DNA from: Adiantum capillus-veneris
Taxonomy: Eukaryota > Streptophyta > Polypodiopsida > Polypodiales > Pteridaceae
Length of the DNA stretch: 64,000 nucleotides
NCBI GenBank assembly: GCA_014529385.2
Contig: CM043953.1
Span: 115,168,049-115,232,048 of the forward strand
Direction of reading: 5' to 3'
Shown here: one piece after another, positions 45,286 to 56,169 of the stretch
How the letters are laid out: every line of letters starts with the position of its first letter
Position numbering within the stretch: position 1 is the stretch's first letter
Notes under the pieces: model-generated
Told to the model about the DNA's origin: nothing
Database searches by the model: none
The model's input: only the letters and a program-made list of their open reading frames with translations
Position numbers and translations under genes: made by a program

Positions 45286-45557
45286 AGCCACAAATATTGT
45301 ATTTGAACAATTTTGCTCCGTGTTGTAAAAGCTCTGGCTCTCTAAGTACCTTCCATGGTGTATAACGCTCTTTTCTACTCGCGCTCACATCTTTTGATTG
45401 AAAATTCTGAGTTTTCGACTTGCCTCTTCTATCACTCAATTCATTGCGTCATTTTATTTATATGCGTCATTACGTCATTGTATTTAATGGTCTTTGCGTC
45501 ATTGTCTACTCTATTCATTCAATATTAAGTTTAAATATTCGTGTGTTTAATGCAGGT

Positions 45558-46889
45558 ATGGATGATGAGGAGTTTCTTTCTTCTTTGTCACCGCAGCAGA
45601 GACAGTGGTACGTGGAGCGTCATCGCTCTGGCGCATCATCGCGCGTTCCTACTCCATCCGCATCTCCCTCTCTTTCGGAGCATTCGGCGCGCTCCGAAGC
45701 TTCGGCGTCGAGATGAGCTTCACACTCGTCTAGACACCGGCGCTCTAGTGGTGGCGGTGGCGGTTGTTGTGGGGATTCCGCCACCGATGCCTCCACACCG
45801 CCTCGTGTTCGACGAGGCTCTTTACCCTCCCCTTCTTTGCCCGCCCCCACACCAGCCACAGCATCGCCATCTACGCCAGGTTTTGCACGGCTGATTGTTC
45901 CTACAAGCTACACACCTTTACCTACTCCGCCAGGAGCCACCCCACTCGACACTCCTCGCTTCGGGGCCTAGACGCCGGTGGAGACACCTGACGTCCGTAC
46001 CCCCATCGACACGCCGCTAGAGACCCCTACCGGGACACCCAGGTTCACGCGTCACCGGCCAGAGGGCTTGCCTTACTCCGTCGACATCAGCGGCGGCATC
46101 ATCATGGATGATGACGGCAAGAAGGTGATCTCGCGCATGCGTGGTCTTTGCTCTTAGCTGTTTAGACACTACATACTAAACAAATGGAGTGAAGTACCAA
46201 GTGATTTAAAAAATAGAGTCATCAGCATACTTCATGATGAGTTTCCCGTTTCAACACGGGATCAGCGCTTCAATGAAGACCTGATGAAGATTCGAATGCG
46301 CGAATACTGCAAACACAAGCGTTCCGAAGTGCAAAAAGCAATCAAGAATGGGTGGAACAGGCCAGATTGGCTGGCCAAAGAAGATTGGAAGAATGCGAAG
46401 AAAGCAGCGCGCGAGAATCCCGACAAGTGGAAGCAACAAAAGGATATAGCCAGAGCGCGAGTAGAGGCAGGGAGCTCGCACCACTTGGGGAGCGGTGGAT
46501 GGGCATCATTTGAGGCCGATTTTGTAAGTGTTTTCACATTGCTCTTTATGTTCGATAGTTTAGGGTTTATGAGTTTTTTAGTTCTAACATAATGAAATCT
46601 TTGTATGTTTTGACAGTGGTCGATGACAGGACGTGATCCCACACCGTACGAGCGCGAGTACGCAGGCAGGAAGGGCTTAAACGCCCTGATGGACATTCTC
46701 AGTTCTCGGGGCGGCATGGTTAGTATTAGGGTTTACTCTTTTTTATTTTTTGTATTGTTTTATAAATGTCGTTATATGTTTATACTTACTGAAAGCTGTC
46801 TTATTGTCTTTTTTTGCAGAATCCGACAGATACGCCGCTTGGACGCGATGAGACGTCTGACTAGACGACGTCAGTTTAGCCGTAGCTAG
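45558..46889 (+). pseudogene. CACTA second gene with Ptta/En-Spm-like domain
   Basis: Starts MDDEEFLSSLSPQQRQWYVE. A long Ser/Pro/Thr-rich region follows (TPTPPG-like repeats, 45620-46060) with stops at 45714 and about 45969. The conserved part (46060-46720) reads DISGGIIMDDDGKKVISRMR, ILNKWSEVPSDLKNRVISIL, MREYCKHKRSEVQKAIKNGW, RPDWLAKEDWKNAKKAAREN and, after an intron (about 46526-46617), MTGRDPTPYEREYAGRKGLN. This order matches plant Ptta/En-Spm transposase-associated proteins, which are thought to bind DNA. A short last exon after about 46820 is likely. The gene lies 270 bp downstream of the TNP2 gene in the same direction, as usual for autonomous CACTA elements. Confidence 0.75.
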
Positions 46890-47225
46890 ATAGCATTAGT
46901 TTAGGGTTTCTCATAGCTTATGTATCATGAGACGGATTTTATACGTCTTTTTGAACCATGTATATTATTACATTTGTCACCGCAGTTCCTTTTGCCAATC
47001 AATTCTTTATGCCTATGATGTTGTACAATTGTCATTATTACATTTGCCAATCAATTCATTTTGCCTATGATGTGTACAATTGTCAATTTTGCAAACAATG
47101 CGTCTTGTGGGTGACTATTTTGGGTCTATTATCTACCCTTGCACTTTTTTTAAAAAGTGAATCAAGTACAATATGGTTGATGGGTGGCAGGGCATTCAAT
47201 GCCCTGCCACCAAAACAAATTCTCT
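46890..47225. other. CACTA 3' non-coding region
   Basis: AT-rich; CATTTGCCAATCAATTC-type words repeat at about 46990 and 47042. Possibly the 3' end and poly(A) region of the second gene. Confidence 0.45.
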
Positions 47226-47480
47226 CGGGCGTCACTATAACCGTCGCTATTTATGGCTCTGTAGCGTCGCTATGACCGTCGCTATAGTCTTCTGTGTAAA
47301 CGTCGCTATATGCGTCGCTATAGGCGTCGCTATATGCATCGCTATACGCGTCGCTATATAGCGACGCTCATAGCGACGCATATAGCGACGCCTATAGCGA
47401 TGCATATAGCGACGCTCGTAGCGACGGTTTTAGCGATGCCGGGGGTTATAAAAACCCAGTGTATTTCCGTCGCTAACAGC
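47226..47480. repeat. CACTA 3' subterminal repeat array in opposing orientation
   Basis: About fifteen copies of CGTCGCTAT with variants. Those up to about 47358 read CGTCGCTATA and those after it read TATAGCGACG, so the array is a large imperfect palindrome centred near 47357. Confidence 0.9.
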
Positions 47481-47509
47481 GTCACAAGAGCACACAACCT
47501 CTTGTAGTG

Positions 47510-48144
47510 AATGGAAGTGTTGGTGATAAAGTCTAGCCGACTCTTCAACTTGCTTCATGAAAATGTCACTGAAGGTGGCTGCAACCGTGTCTTTAGTGAA
47601 TGTTCCTTCAACTTTTCTGTCCCTTGCCCTCATGGTGATTTCGGAGATTCAAGGCTTCTACAGTTATATCTTTTGTGATCACCACTTCCATCTTCTGACC
47701 TTGAGGGTCAAATATCTGAGCCCGGTTGTCTTCTTTAATGGTGGACATCAATTCATAAGCTCCTTGGAAGTCGATGCCGCATGGCTCTTGTTCATAGTAC
47801 CTCTGGAGCCCAAGTCTTTTATTAGACTCTTGGATCTCAGGGTCGGTTGCTATTTCATAAGCTTCCTTTGGAAGCATTTGAAGCTCTACCTTGTGACCCT
47901 CTTCATGTCTGAATTTGCCTGTAAATACTGTCGTGTTGTTGGCTTCAAGTTTCTCCTTGGAGAGATAAGCCACCTTGGCATTCTTCACTGAAGTTGAATC
48001 CAGTTGATAAGGAGGCAACTCATTTAGCAGCTCCTGGTGGGTTTTTCTGCTTCTGCCCTTTTCTACTTCCTTCCTGGTGCCTGGCATCACAATTTCAAGT
48101 CTAGACTTAGTAAAAAATGCCCAATTTTGCCTGAAGGTGACCAT
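47510..48144 (-). pseudogene. Unrecognised host-unit remnant, 5' portion
   Basis: 178-codon frame (47608-48144) starting MVTFRQNWAFFTKSRLEIVM, then basic (GTRKEVEKGRSRKTHQELLN), and ending near EALNLRNHHEGKGQKS. It continues after a frame change as RDRKVEGTFTKDTVAATFSD to the CACTA junction (ARLYHQHFH). If one AAT copy is kept, the frame continues uninterrupted into FAAKKPTRY on the far side of the transposon, so the two pieces were once contiguous. The 5' end may extend beyond 48144. No family recognised with confidence. Confidence 0.5.
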
Positions 48145-50128
48145 TTACTATTAGCTGTCAATGTCGTCCATTATGCTCCAAATCAACTTCCAGGCATGCA
48201 CAAGTGCATACAAATACTTATAGATTATCTCAATCAAAATTGGTGCCAAAATGCAAAGAAAGTAAATAATCGCGATTATTTACAAGAGGTAATTTTTTCC
48301 ATTTATTGAAGATTTGACTTCATAGGGTCGTAGGACACATGCTTTAGATGCTCTGAATTAAATTTTGGGCTCAATTGGATGTTCTTGGAAGAAATGAGAC
48401 CAGATATTGGACATAGACTCTGAAACAATAGGTATAAAGGGATATTTGCATATGTGGTCCAAATGACACCAAAATTGGGTATGGACTCATGATAACTTGT
48501 TCTAAGGTGTCATAAGGTCAAAATGACAGTTTGGGGTCATCTAGGGCAAAATGTAAATAATCACAATTATTTACATTTTGATCTTTTTTGACATTTTTCC
48601 ATACAATGTGGTTCTAGGCATCATGTACGTGACTTTGGGTGAGGTTTGGATATCAAAAGTGAGCTAACACTCAAAATTTTGACAGATAGTGCATTTTTGG
48701 ACAATTTTGGCATAATGGCTAACATTTCTTAATTCAAATTGGATTGTAAAGATATAGGAGGTATGTATAAGGTGTGTACAATGCATCCATAACAAAATTA
48801 TGCAAAAATGATGAAAAAATAAATAATCGCAATTATTTACATTTCTTACAAATTTTCCTCAAAATGACATTTTGACAACATACAGAGTTTATACACCTCC
48901 TATACAAGCTAGGAATGAAGTTTGGTCATGGTCGGTCTAGCTGGCATCACTTAATGCTTCTGGCAGCTCTGAAGTGTTCGATTTTTGCTGATACTTGGTG
49001 TGTAGGAGTTTGCGGTCACTTTTGAGATTATGGCTTTGTCCAGTATGTGGTCAAAGACTGGCTCAGCCATTTTGGGCTCATTCAGAGTCATTTTGATGTC
49101 GTATGTCAAAAATGACGCTTTGTCGCCTGCGAGCCGTTTTTTGACTTTTGAGTACTCTTCTGGGTGGCTTTCTTGAAACCATCCAAGTACATTGATTGAG
49201 GGCCATTAGTAGGAGCCTGTTGTGGCGTCAGATTCCAATTTTGAGCCGGCCCAAAAAACCCTAATCTAGGCCGGGGACCCCCTTGGACCCCTGCCTCTCG
49301 GACATCTACCCATATAGAAAGGTTCTATATACTCAGGGTTAACTATTGTTCAAATCTCATCCATTTTGGATGCCCGGATAGGCCGCTATGGTCGCTTTTT
49401 GGTCATAGGTGTGTGCGTGCAGATTGGATTCTAGGGTTTCCTATGGTCGTCCTATCTACGGCCGGAATAGACTAAAAATTTATATTTATAGTTTAGAAGT
49501 TACCCCTCATCTTGCTTGTGAAATGGCGCGTTGAACGAGTTGGTAGGGATGCCTAGTAGTGAGCGAGAAGAAGCTAAGAGTGACAATCTCTGAAGCACGG
49601 AGAGAATGAGGTGAATTTAGCCTACCTAGGATATCTCTACCTGGACTTCCCAAAGTATTTTCTCCCATATTCCCCAGTTAGTCTTAATAGGCCGTGAAAT
49701 CTATGTTAGACTCAAAAATTTCCTCAATCAGATTCCATTAGCTCAATTTGTGAAAATTTTGCAGAAGACAAGCCTTGGCAGCCTAGTTTATGCTTTTCGC
49801 TTCGTCCGGCGTTTTGAACCAAAATTTTTGTGCTTGTCCGTCTCGCCTTCCTGAGCATAAGTATCTTCACCAACTTTTTCATCCGAGCTCATTTGCTATT
49901 TATTATTATTTTTTGACATGTTTTATTGAAAAATTAAAGAAAATAGCAAAAAGTGCTAGAATAAACAAATTGAAAATCAATCAATTAAGAAAATCCCATA
50001 AAAAATAATAATTTATTAAGTTTTATTGGATTTCTCCATTTTTAAACTAAAAATCAAGAAAAATTGATGAAAATAAGCAAAAATAGCTGTTTTTGACGTT
50101 TCTCTGCTAGTATATACATTATTTACAC
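48145..50128. other. Non-coding, AT-rich tract with repeated palindrome
   Basis: No coding similarity. It could be an LTR or leader of whichever element encodes the unrecognised - strand protein, but no second copy was found in the window. Confidence 0.4.
48262..48283. repeat. Perfect 22-bp palindrome, first of three copies
   Basis: GTAAATAATCG followed by its exact reverse complement. Near-copies lie at 48553-48574 (core ATCACAAT) and 48819-48840 (core ATCGCAAT), so the arms are kept while the centre varies. Confidence 0.9.
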
Positions 50129-50473
50129 TCATCGGGGAGATTTTTTCAGATGAATTTCCCTATTTATGGTACATAAGGGCATTATAGGTAATTTTGCAAA
50201 AGACCACACATTAACATCACTCTTTTTCCTCCCTCTCCAAACATTGCCGTTAAATCCTGACTTTTTCCTCCCTCTCCAAACATTGCCCTTAAATCCTGAT
50301 AATTTGCAGTTTTCAAGATGATTTCCCCCTCCTATAGAGAGTACTCCGGAGCGACTGTGTGCATGGGATGAACTGCGTTGTCTATGCATAGCCGTGATTG
50401 GCTCTATCAGGCTTTGAATGTCAGTGCAGTTCAAATCAGTATGTTGTGCAGGAGTTGGGTCTTGAGTAGTCAA
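50129..50473 (-). pseudogene. Unrecognised frame downstream of the protease-like module
   Basis: 114 codons, open partly because of a 40-bp tandem duplication at about 50223-50302 that gives a repeated GFxGNVWRGRKKS motif. Mostly Ser/His/Arg-rich. It could be the C-terminal tail of the module at 50656-51373 or chance. Confidence 0.3.
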
Positions 50474-50655
50474 CTCAAGGGTTTTTGCTGTCGAGGCATC
50501 TTGTGATTGTCGTTTGAAGAGAAAATTTTGTAATAATTGAGCCCTTTACTTGATATTTCCATTCGGATACTTTGGAAAACTGATTTCTACAATCGGTAAC
50601 AAGGATTTTGGCTCTTGTGTCCTGATTTTCCATTGAAAGTGACTTTTGCAGGCTG

Positions 50656-51373
50656 CTATACTGGACTTTTTGCCTCTTTAACTCTCCACTGATATATTGG
50701 CTTTGTAATCTTTGGAGCAGTTAATGTGTTCTTAGGTTTCCAAACCCAGTTAGCATTATTCTTCTGTTTTGACGGAGTTTTGCATCGAGCTTTCTGCTTT
50801 GGATTGCTTTTCAAAGTAGGATTTGACTTTTTGGGAATCCAAATTTGAGTTGGATTGTCTTTCAATTGGGATTTTGGTACCCGGATCTGCCTGACTGCCT
50901 GCATGCTATTGCTCATAGTCCGTGGCTGGGTGGAAGCTGAAGTAGATGGATTTCTCTGTGGTTTCTTTGGCAGTTGAGCTGTTTTCCATTCCTCTTTGCT
51001 TGGTGCAATAGAAACTAGAAGATGTCCTCCTTTCAGAAATAATTTAAGATGATTGTCATCCCAATCTGGGTATTGCTTTATATCTTCGCATCCAACATAT
51101 TCCAAGAATCAGAGATTCATTCATATGCTCGTCTAGAATGCATATAAACTGGTGTGGACAAGAAAATCCATTTACCATTACATTGAGATTTACTGAATCT
51201 AAAGCCGCTGTTGTTTCTTTATTGCAACCTTTAATTGATGATATTCCGGGTTGTAAAGGCTGATCTGTTGTTTTCTTGTAAGTAGAATAGCTGACTGCAT
51301 TCATGCACACTCCTGTATCTACCAATGCATTGATGCTATGGTCATTCAACTTTATTGTGATACGAAGATCCAT
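50656..51373 (-). pseudogene. Aspartic-protease-like module with basic IWIPK/WVWKP tail
   Basis: First part (51056-51373): LRITIKLNDHSINALVDTGV has the DTG of retropepsins. It is followed by CNKETTAALDSVNLNVMVNG and ESLILGICWMRRYKAI, where LGICW takes the place of the usual LGMDW. After a frame change (DWDDNHLKLFLKGGH) the second part (50656-51105) becomes very basic, with IWIPKKSNPTLKS and WVWKPKNTLTAPK. It lies about 150-250 bp after the integrase end of the gypsy element on the same strand, an order not usual for gypsy. It could be a separate element fragment. Confidence 0.5.
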
Positions 51374-51559
51374 TCCATCTAGCCGTTCATCTCATCAGTT
51401 GATATTGCATCTGTTGATGATTCTCATATCTTTTTTTCAGGCATCAAAGTGTCGATGAGAATAGGAAATTTTTGACTCCTGATAGTAGCTTTTCTCTTGG
51501 GCACTCAAATCCGAGCTTCCTCTTGAGCTTCATCAATTATCTGTTGTCATTTGATCCTT

Positions 51560-52876
51560 CTTTGCTTTGCTGCATGCAATCTTTCTAGCAATTCATTGAT
51601 TAGTGGCAAATGATATTTTTAAAAGCGACATCCACTTATCCAATTGGCCATTGATTCACCATCTAATGTAGATAATTTTACAGCTCCACTTGCAAATACA
51701 TCCTCGATCACAAATGGACCATTTCCTTTTTTCTGAAATTTAGGAATATGTTTCTTAAGGGAGTATACAAGAACTGAGTCTCCTTTTTTGAAGATCTTTG
51801 TAAGAAAATGCGAGTCAAAGAATTGTTTTTGCTTTCTCTTTTATGCATAAATGTGAGCAACAGCGGTCAGTCTTTGCTCATCTAGCTTTTCTAATTCCTC
51901 TAATCGCTTAGACAACTCATGTCTAGTCCATTCAAGATCTTAGCTACCCTTGATTTGGCAATAGAAATTCTATCGGCCATATGGCGTTTAGGCCATAAAC
52001 AAGATTGAAGGGAGTAGCGTCTAGAGCTATTTTGAATGAAACTCTATAAGCCCATAGAGTGGCATGTAGGTTCATTTCCTAGGCGGTTTGTCCTGAACTA
52101 ACCACTTTAGTTAAAATAGAGCTTAGAATTGTATTTGTATGCTCTACCTATCCATTCGCTTGCGGATGATATGGAGCTGACTTATTATAAATAACCATAA
52201 ATTCACTCAAAAGATACTCAATTACCTCATTGAGGAAATGAGTTCCTCTATCATTGACAATCTCAATAGGAACTCCATATCTTGTGAATACATTCTCATA
52301 AAAAAATGCAGCCATGGTTCTTGCATCATTTTTTCTTGTTGCTTTAGCTTCTGCCCACTTGGTCAAATAGTCTATGGCTACAATAATGTATTGAGTCTGG
52401 GTTCTATAGGCCAATGGTTGTATCAGTCCAACAAAATCTATGCCCCATTTGGCAAAAGCTCTAGCACCCATCATTGGTCGTAACGGCATGCTATCTACTC
52501 TTGTTGGCATTTTAGCTCTCTGACATGCATTGCATCTCCAAATAAATTCCTTGGCATCTGCAAACAATGTTGGCCACCATATGCGTGCCATTAGGATTGC
52601 TTTAGCGGTGCTGTCACTTGAAAAATGACCTCCAGCTAATCCTACATGCGCTTGGTCTAGAATGGGTAAATATTCATCCTCATTTGCATATAGACGCAAA
52701 TGTTGATCTTTTCCCCTTCTATATAATTGATTTCCAATTAGAGAGTAATCTCTCGCTTCATTTTCTATTGCCCTTTGGCAATGTTTACTCATGTCCTCAG
52801 GGAATGTCCTATTTGACAAATAAGTAACTATATAGTTACCCCATTTAGAAGCAATAGAGGTTTGGAATAATGTCAC
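51560..52876 (-). pseudogene. gypsy integrase
   Basis: HHCC zinc domain: HVGLAGGHFSSDSTAKAI and CNACQRAKMPTR. DDE core: WGIDFVGLIQP, EIVNDRGTHFLNEV and, after the frame break at 52148, QVEHTNTIL-like sequence with the Glu expected there. The C-terminal part continues to about 51560 in broken frames (LWAYRVSFKIALDATPFNLV, NWISGCRF), matching the usual end of such integrases. The 242-codon open part (52148-52876) is the best preserved. Confidence 0.85.
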
Positions 52877-52903
52877 ATGAGGTATTGGTGACTGATCTTG
52901 GCA

Positions 52904-53286
52904 CTAAAGATAGCTCTTGACATATAAGTGAATATCACTTTGCATTGTGGGCCTGTATACTCCAAGTCTTAGAATACGTTGCATCGTTTGATCTTTTGCA
53001 AAGTGAATTCCAACTACGGTAGTATGAGCTTGAATAAAAGATCGGGATTTCTCTTCAAAATTGATACATAAAAGCAAGATTCCATCTTGATTTCTTTTAT
53101 ATAATCTTTCAGCTAGTAATTGATACATAGCTAATTGTCAAATTAATCCTGGTGTAATTGAAAGTGGGATTTGAGAATCTTTTTGAGCAATTGTCATTAG
53201 GGACCATGTTTTCCAACCATCATGGTATCATTTCCACTGAGAACAAATAGGCATGTGGTAGATCATCCTCTACCCCTTTAGGTGGT
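52904..53286 (-). pseudogene. gypsy RNase H-integrase connecting region
   Basis: MYQLLAERLYKRNQDGILLL, FIQAHTTVVGIHFAKDQTMQ and GEPPKGVEDDLPHAYLF are the linker after RNase H and an early, duplicated-looking zinc-domain lead-in. Joins the RNase H piece once the solo LTR is ignored. Confidence 0.6.
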
Positions 53287-53292
53287 TCTCCT

Positions 53293-54088
53293 TGTTAGGA
53301 AATAAGACGTAGCTAAATAGATAATTTAGTAGATTACTTAATGGAGAGAGACAGATTTACATACACGAGATTATAGAGTAGAGTGAGAGAGAGAGAGTAC
53401 ACACGATATACGTGGTTCACCCAATGTGGGCTACGTCCACGGGAAAGCAGCCACTCAATGGCTTTAGTACTTCAAAACAAGAAGTAGTTTACAAAAGGAT
53501 TATACCCTTTTGGAGCTCCCGCCTTGCTTCACTCTCACCTCCTCACACTCACCTTGTTGCATCAACTTCACACACTATGAAATGTGTGTAGAAATGGCAT
53601 TCTTGTATAGGCCAAAAGGGCTGCCCTCTCTTATGAGAGGCAGCCATGTGTAGCCGTCCTTGTGTGAATAAGTCCAAATCGGACCCTCCAATCCGCCCAT
53701 GTGTGGCCGCCCTTGAGAAGACAAGTCCGCTTTTGAATTTGGGCACCAGCCACTGGCCATTGACTTCTGACCACCGGCCACCGGCCACCATTGACTACTG
53801 GCCCACCGGCCAACCGACGGTTGTTTTTCGACCACTTTTCGGCCGCCATCCGGACATAATATTCCAGCGAAAAAGGAATATTCTGCCATTCGGCCATAAT
53901 ATTCCGGCGAAAAAGGAATATTCCGACGAGGCCCCTAAAGTTTCCCCTGATTTTTGACTGTGAAAATTTTGGTTTCCGGCGAGTGATTTTCCTTCACGCA
54001 CGATGGCTTCTCCTCATAATGGGGGCCTTACAAATGTGCGCTTTTACCACAGAAGATTACAAGGGGTAAATCAGGCTCCATACTTAAC
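53293..54088 (+). mobile_element. Solo LTR (796 bp) inside the gypsy element
   Basis: Starts TGTTAGGAAATAAG and ends ACTTAACA. Flanked by CTCCT (53288-53292) and CTCTT (54089-54093), a 5-bp duplication with one mismatch. It splits the gypsy reading RGDHLLRITS from its continuation GEPPKGVEDD. The sequence TACGTGGTTCACCC is typical of plant LTRs. No internal region remains, as expected after recombination between two LTRs. Confidence 0.8.
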
Positions 54089-54093
54089 ACTCT

Positions 54094-54570
54094 TGAAGTA
54101 ATCCTTAACAGATGATCTCCTCTATAATGGATAGTTCCCTTTTTTACAACCACAGTGAAGTCGCACTCCAAAAGAATAATGAACCATTGCACTATTCTTC
54201 CTGTGTTGCATGGCTTATTGACCAAATACAATAAGACTTGATGATCTACGAAGAACACAAACTTATTGGTCAACAGGTAATGTCTATACTTTTTTACAAC
54301 ATAAATCATTCCTAGTCCTTCCCTTTTGGTGGTCGTGTAATTTTTTACAGCTACATTTAGCTGTCCACTAGCATAAGAAATAGGAAAATCTATGTTTTCG
54401 TCTCTTGGTTGAGCTAGTATACATCCAATGGCAAAATTGGAAGCATCAACATGTATCTGGAATATTTTATTCCAATGTAGAACTTTCAAAATGGGACCTG
54501 ATGTAAGAGCTTGCTTTAGCTTATTGAAAAATTCTTCACAATCATCAGTCCAAACAAAGAGTGTAATCAA
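54094..54570 (-). pseudogene. gypsy RNase H
   Basis: WTDDCEEFFNKLKQALTSGP, QIHVDASNFAIGCILAQ (first Asp), FPISYASGQLNVAVKNYTTT, REGLGMIYVVKKYRHYLL and FFVDHQVLLYLVNK, ending at GDHLLRITS where the solo LTR is inserted. The open frame runs to 54028, but the last 20 or so codons are LTR sequence. Confidence 0.88.
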
Positions 54571-54573
54571 TTT

Positions 54574-55440
54574 TTACATGGGTTTGGCAATTATAGCGTA
54601 CATATAAATGAAACATCTATAATAACCACAATGTCCCATGAAAACTTGGACTCCCTTAATTGTTGTTGGTCTAGGAAAGTTAGCAATAACATGAATTTTA
54701 TCCATATCTATAGCTATGCCATTTTTTGACACAATATGCCCTAGAATGTTTCCTTGTCGGTCCATAAATATGCACTTTTCAGGATTTAAACAAATTCTAT
54801 AAAGTTTGCACTTTTCAAAGACCTTTTTGAGATGTTCCAAATGATCTGCCTTGATCAATGAATGTACACATAAATCATCCATATATACCTCTAGGAAATT
54901 CCTGAGAAATTCCTTGAACGCATGGCTCATCAATCTTTGGAAGGTTGCAGGAGCATTTGTTAACCCAAAAGGCATAACCTTATAGGCAAAAATACCCATT
55001 CAGTTGCAAAAGTAGTTTTATGTTGATCTTTGGGATCAATCAAAAGTTTATTGTATCCCCAGAAGCCATCCAAAAAGCTTTAAGCTTTTTTTCCCGCTCC
55101 TCTTTCCAAAACATTCTCAGTGATAAGAAGAGGATAGTTGTCACGAATAGTAGCTACATTCACCTTTTTGAGATTAACACAGACTCTTAATTTTCCATTT
55201 TTCTTGGGTACTACAACAATTCAAGAATACCCAATCTGTGTGTTCAATTTCATAGATGAACTCAGATTCTTTTAAATTTTCTATCTCTTCCTTGATCTTT
55301 CTGGCAAAGGTTTTATTATATGTATATGGTCGTTGTCTGCTTGGCTTTGCATCATCCCGGGTGGGAATGGTGTGCTGACTAAGCGAACACATTTTAGTAT
55401 TCCTTGAGTAAGCTGAGCAAAAAATTTTCTTTCTCTGCAC
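54574..55440 (-). pseudogene. gypsy reverse transcriptase
   Basis: N-terminal part 55174-55440 (HTIPTRDDAKPSRQRPYTYN, EEIENLKESEFIYEIEHTDW). The middle, in shifting frames at 55000-55174, has NVATIRDNYPL and FLDGFWGYNK. The C-terminal part 54574-54999 carries MPFGLTNAPATFQRLMSHAF, the catalytic VYMDDLCVHS and LGHIVSKNGIAIDMDKI. Reverse transcribes the element RNA; dead here because of frameshifts. Confidence 0.88.
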
Positions 55441-55534
55441 TTAAGTCATTTGTAATGTAGGCTGGTCTAGGCTCTTTCCTTGGTTCAGCCAAATCAATCT
55501 TTTTTGCATTCTTAGGTCCCTCATAAGACTCACC

Positions 55535-55990
55535 CTATTTTCTCAACTCTTGTACAGGTTGTTCTACTATGATTTTCCGATCCTGAAGCGTGTATTTTTT
55601 GTAATGAGATGGAACACTCATTATATCCTTGTTTTCTTTGTCTGTGGTCTCCATCTCCGTTGTATATACCTCTTTCAGAGTTTTCTTTAACACTTGGTAT
55701 TTTTTTTGTCGTTCAACTCTTGTCATGGATGATTCCTCATCCATTTTCCTCGGTTTTGGTTGAGTTTCTTTCTTTAGTTTCTTGGGAGTTTTTGGTGCAT
55801 CTTTCTTTATGCTCGAAGAATATCTCCTCGTTATTTTATCCTTGACACAATTATGAGCTTCAATCTGTATCAGAAACTGTGTTCTGCTAGAGATTGATGG
55901 CATAGGCTTAAATTTCAAGTTTTTTGATTCCCTTTTCCTTCTATACCATTTTTGTCTCCTGGGTTTTTGATTTGAGAAATCAGAAAACAT
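55535..55990 (-). pseudogene. gypsy protease-RT spacer, charged
   Basis: 151 codons rich in Lys, Glu and Arg (RRQKWYRRKRESKNLKFKP, KKLKKETQPKPRKMDEESSM). No catalytic motif; its position fits the linker between protease and RT. Confidence 0.5.
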
Positions 55991-56169
55991 TTCTTCACCC
56001 CCTTTTAGGAGTAATTTGGCTTTGATATGCTCTTTTTTTAATCCTGAATATTTTGATGTATCGGCTTGTTCTTCAAATTCATCATTTGCATCATAATAAA
56101 GGTCTGAAAAACCTATTGATCTCTCACTATTTCCTAGGTTTCCTCTGTTTCTTCTTCAACGTGGACGGT

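Larger units (their letters stand above)
39762..47509 (+). mobile_element. CACTA (En/Spm) DNA transposon, 7748 bp
   Basis: Ends CACTACAAGAGG (39762) and CTTGTAGTG (47509), an inverted repeat of about 12 bp. The 3-bp target duplication AAT lies on both sides (39759-39761 and 47510-47512). Subterminal arrays of a CGTCGCTAT-type motif flank the genes. Two + strand genes are present: a TNP2-type transposase (41557-45285) and a second gene with a Ptta/En-Spm-like region (45558-46889). Three premature stops in the transposase and others in the second gene mean this copy is probably inactive, though it could be mobilised in trans. It is inserted in the unrecognised - strand coding unit. Confidence 0.95.
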
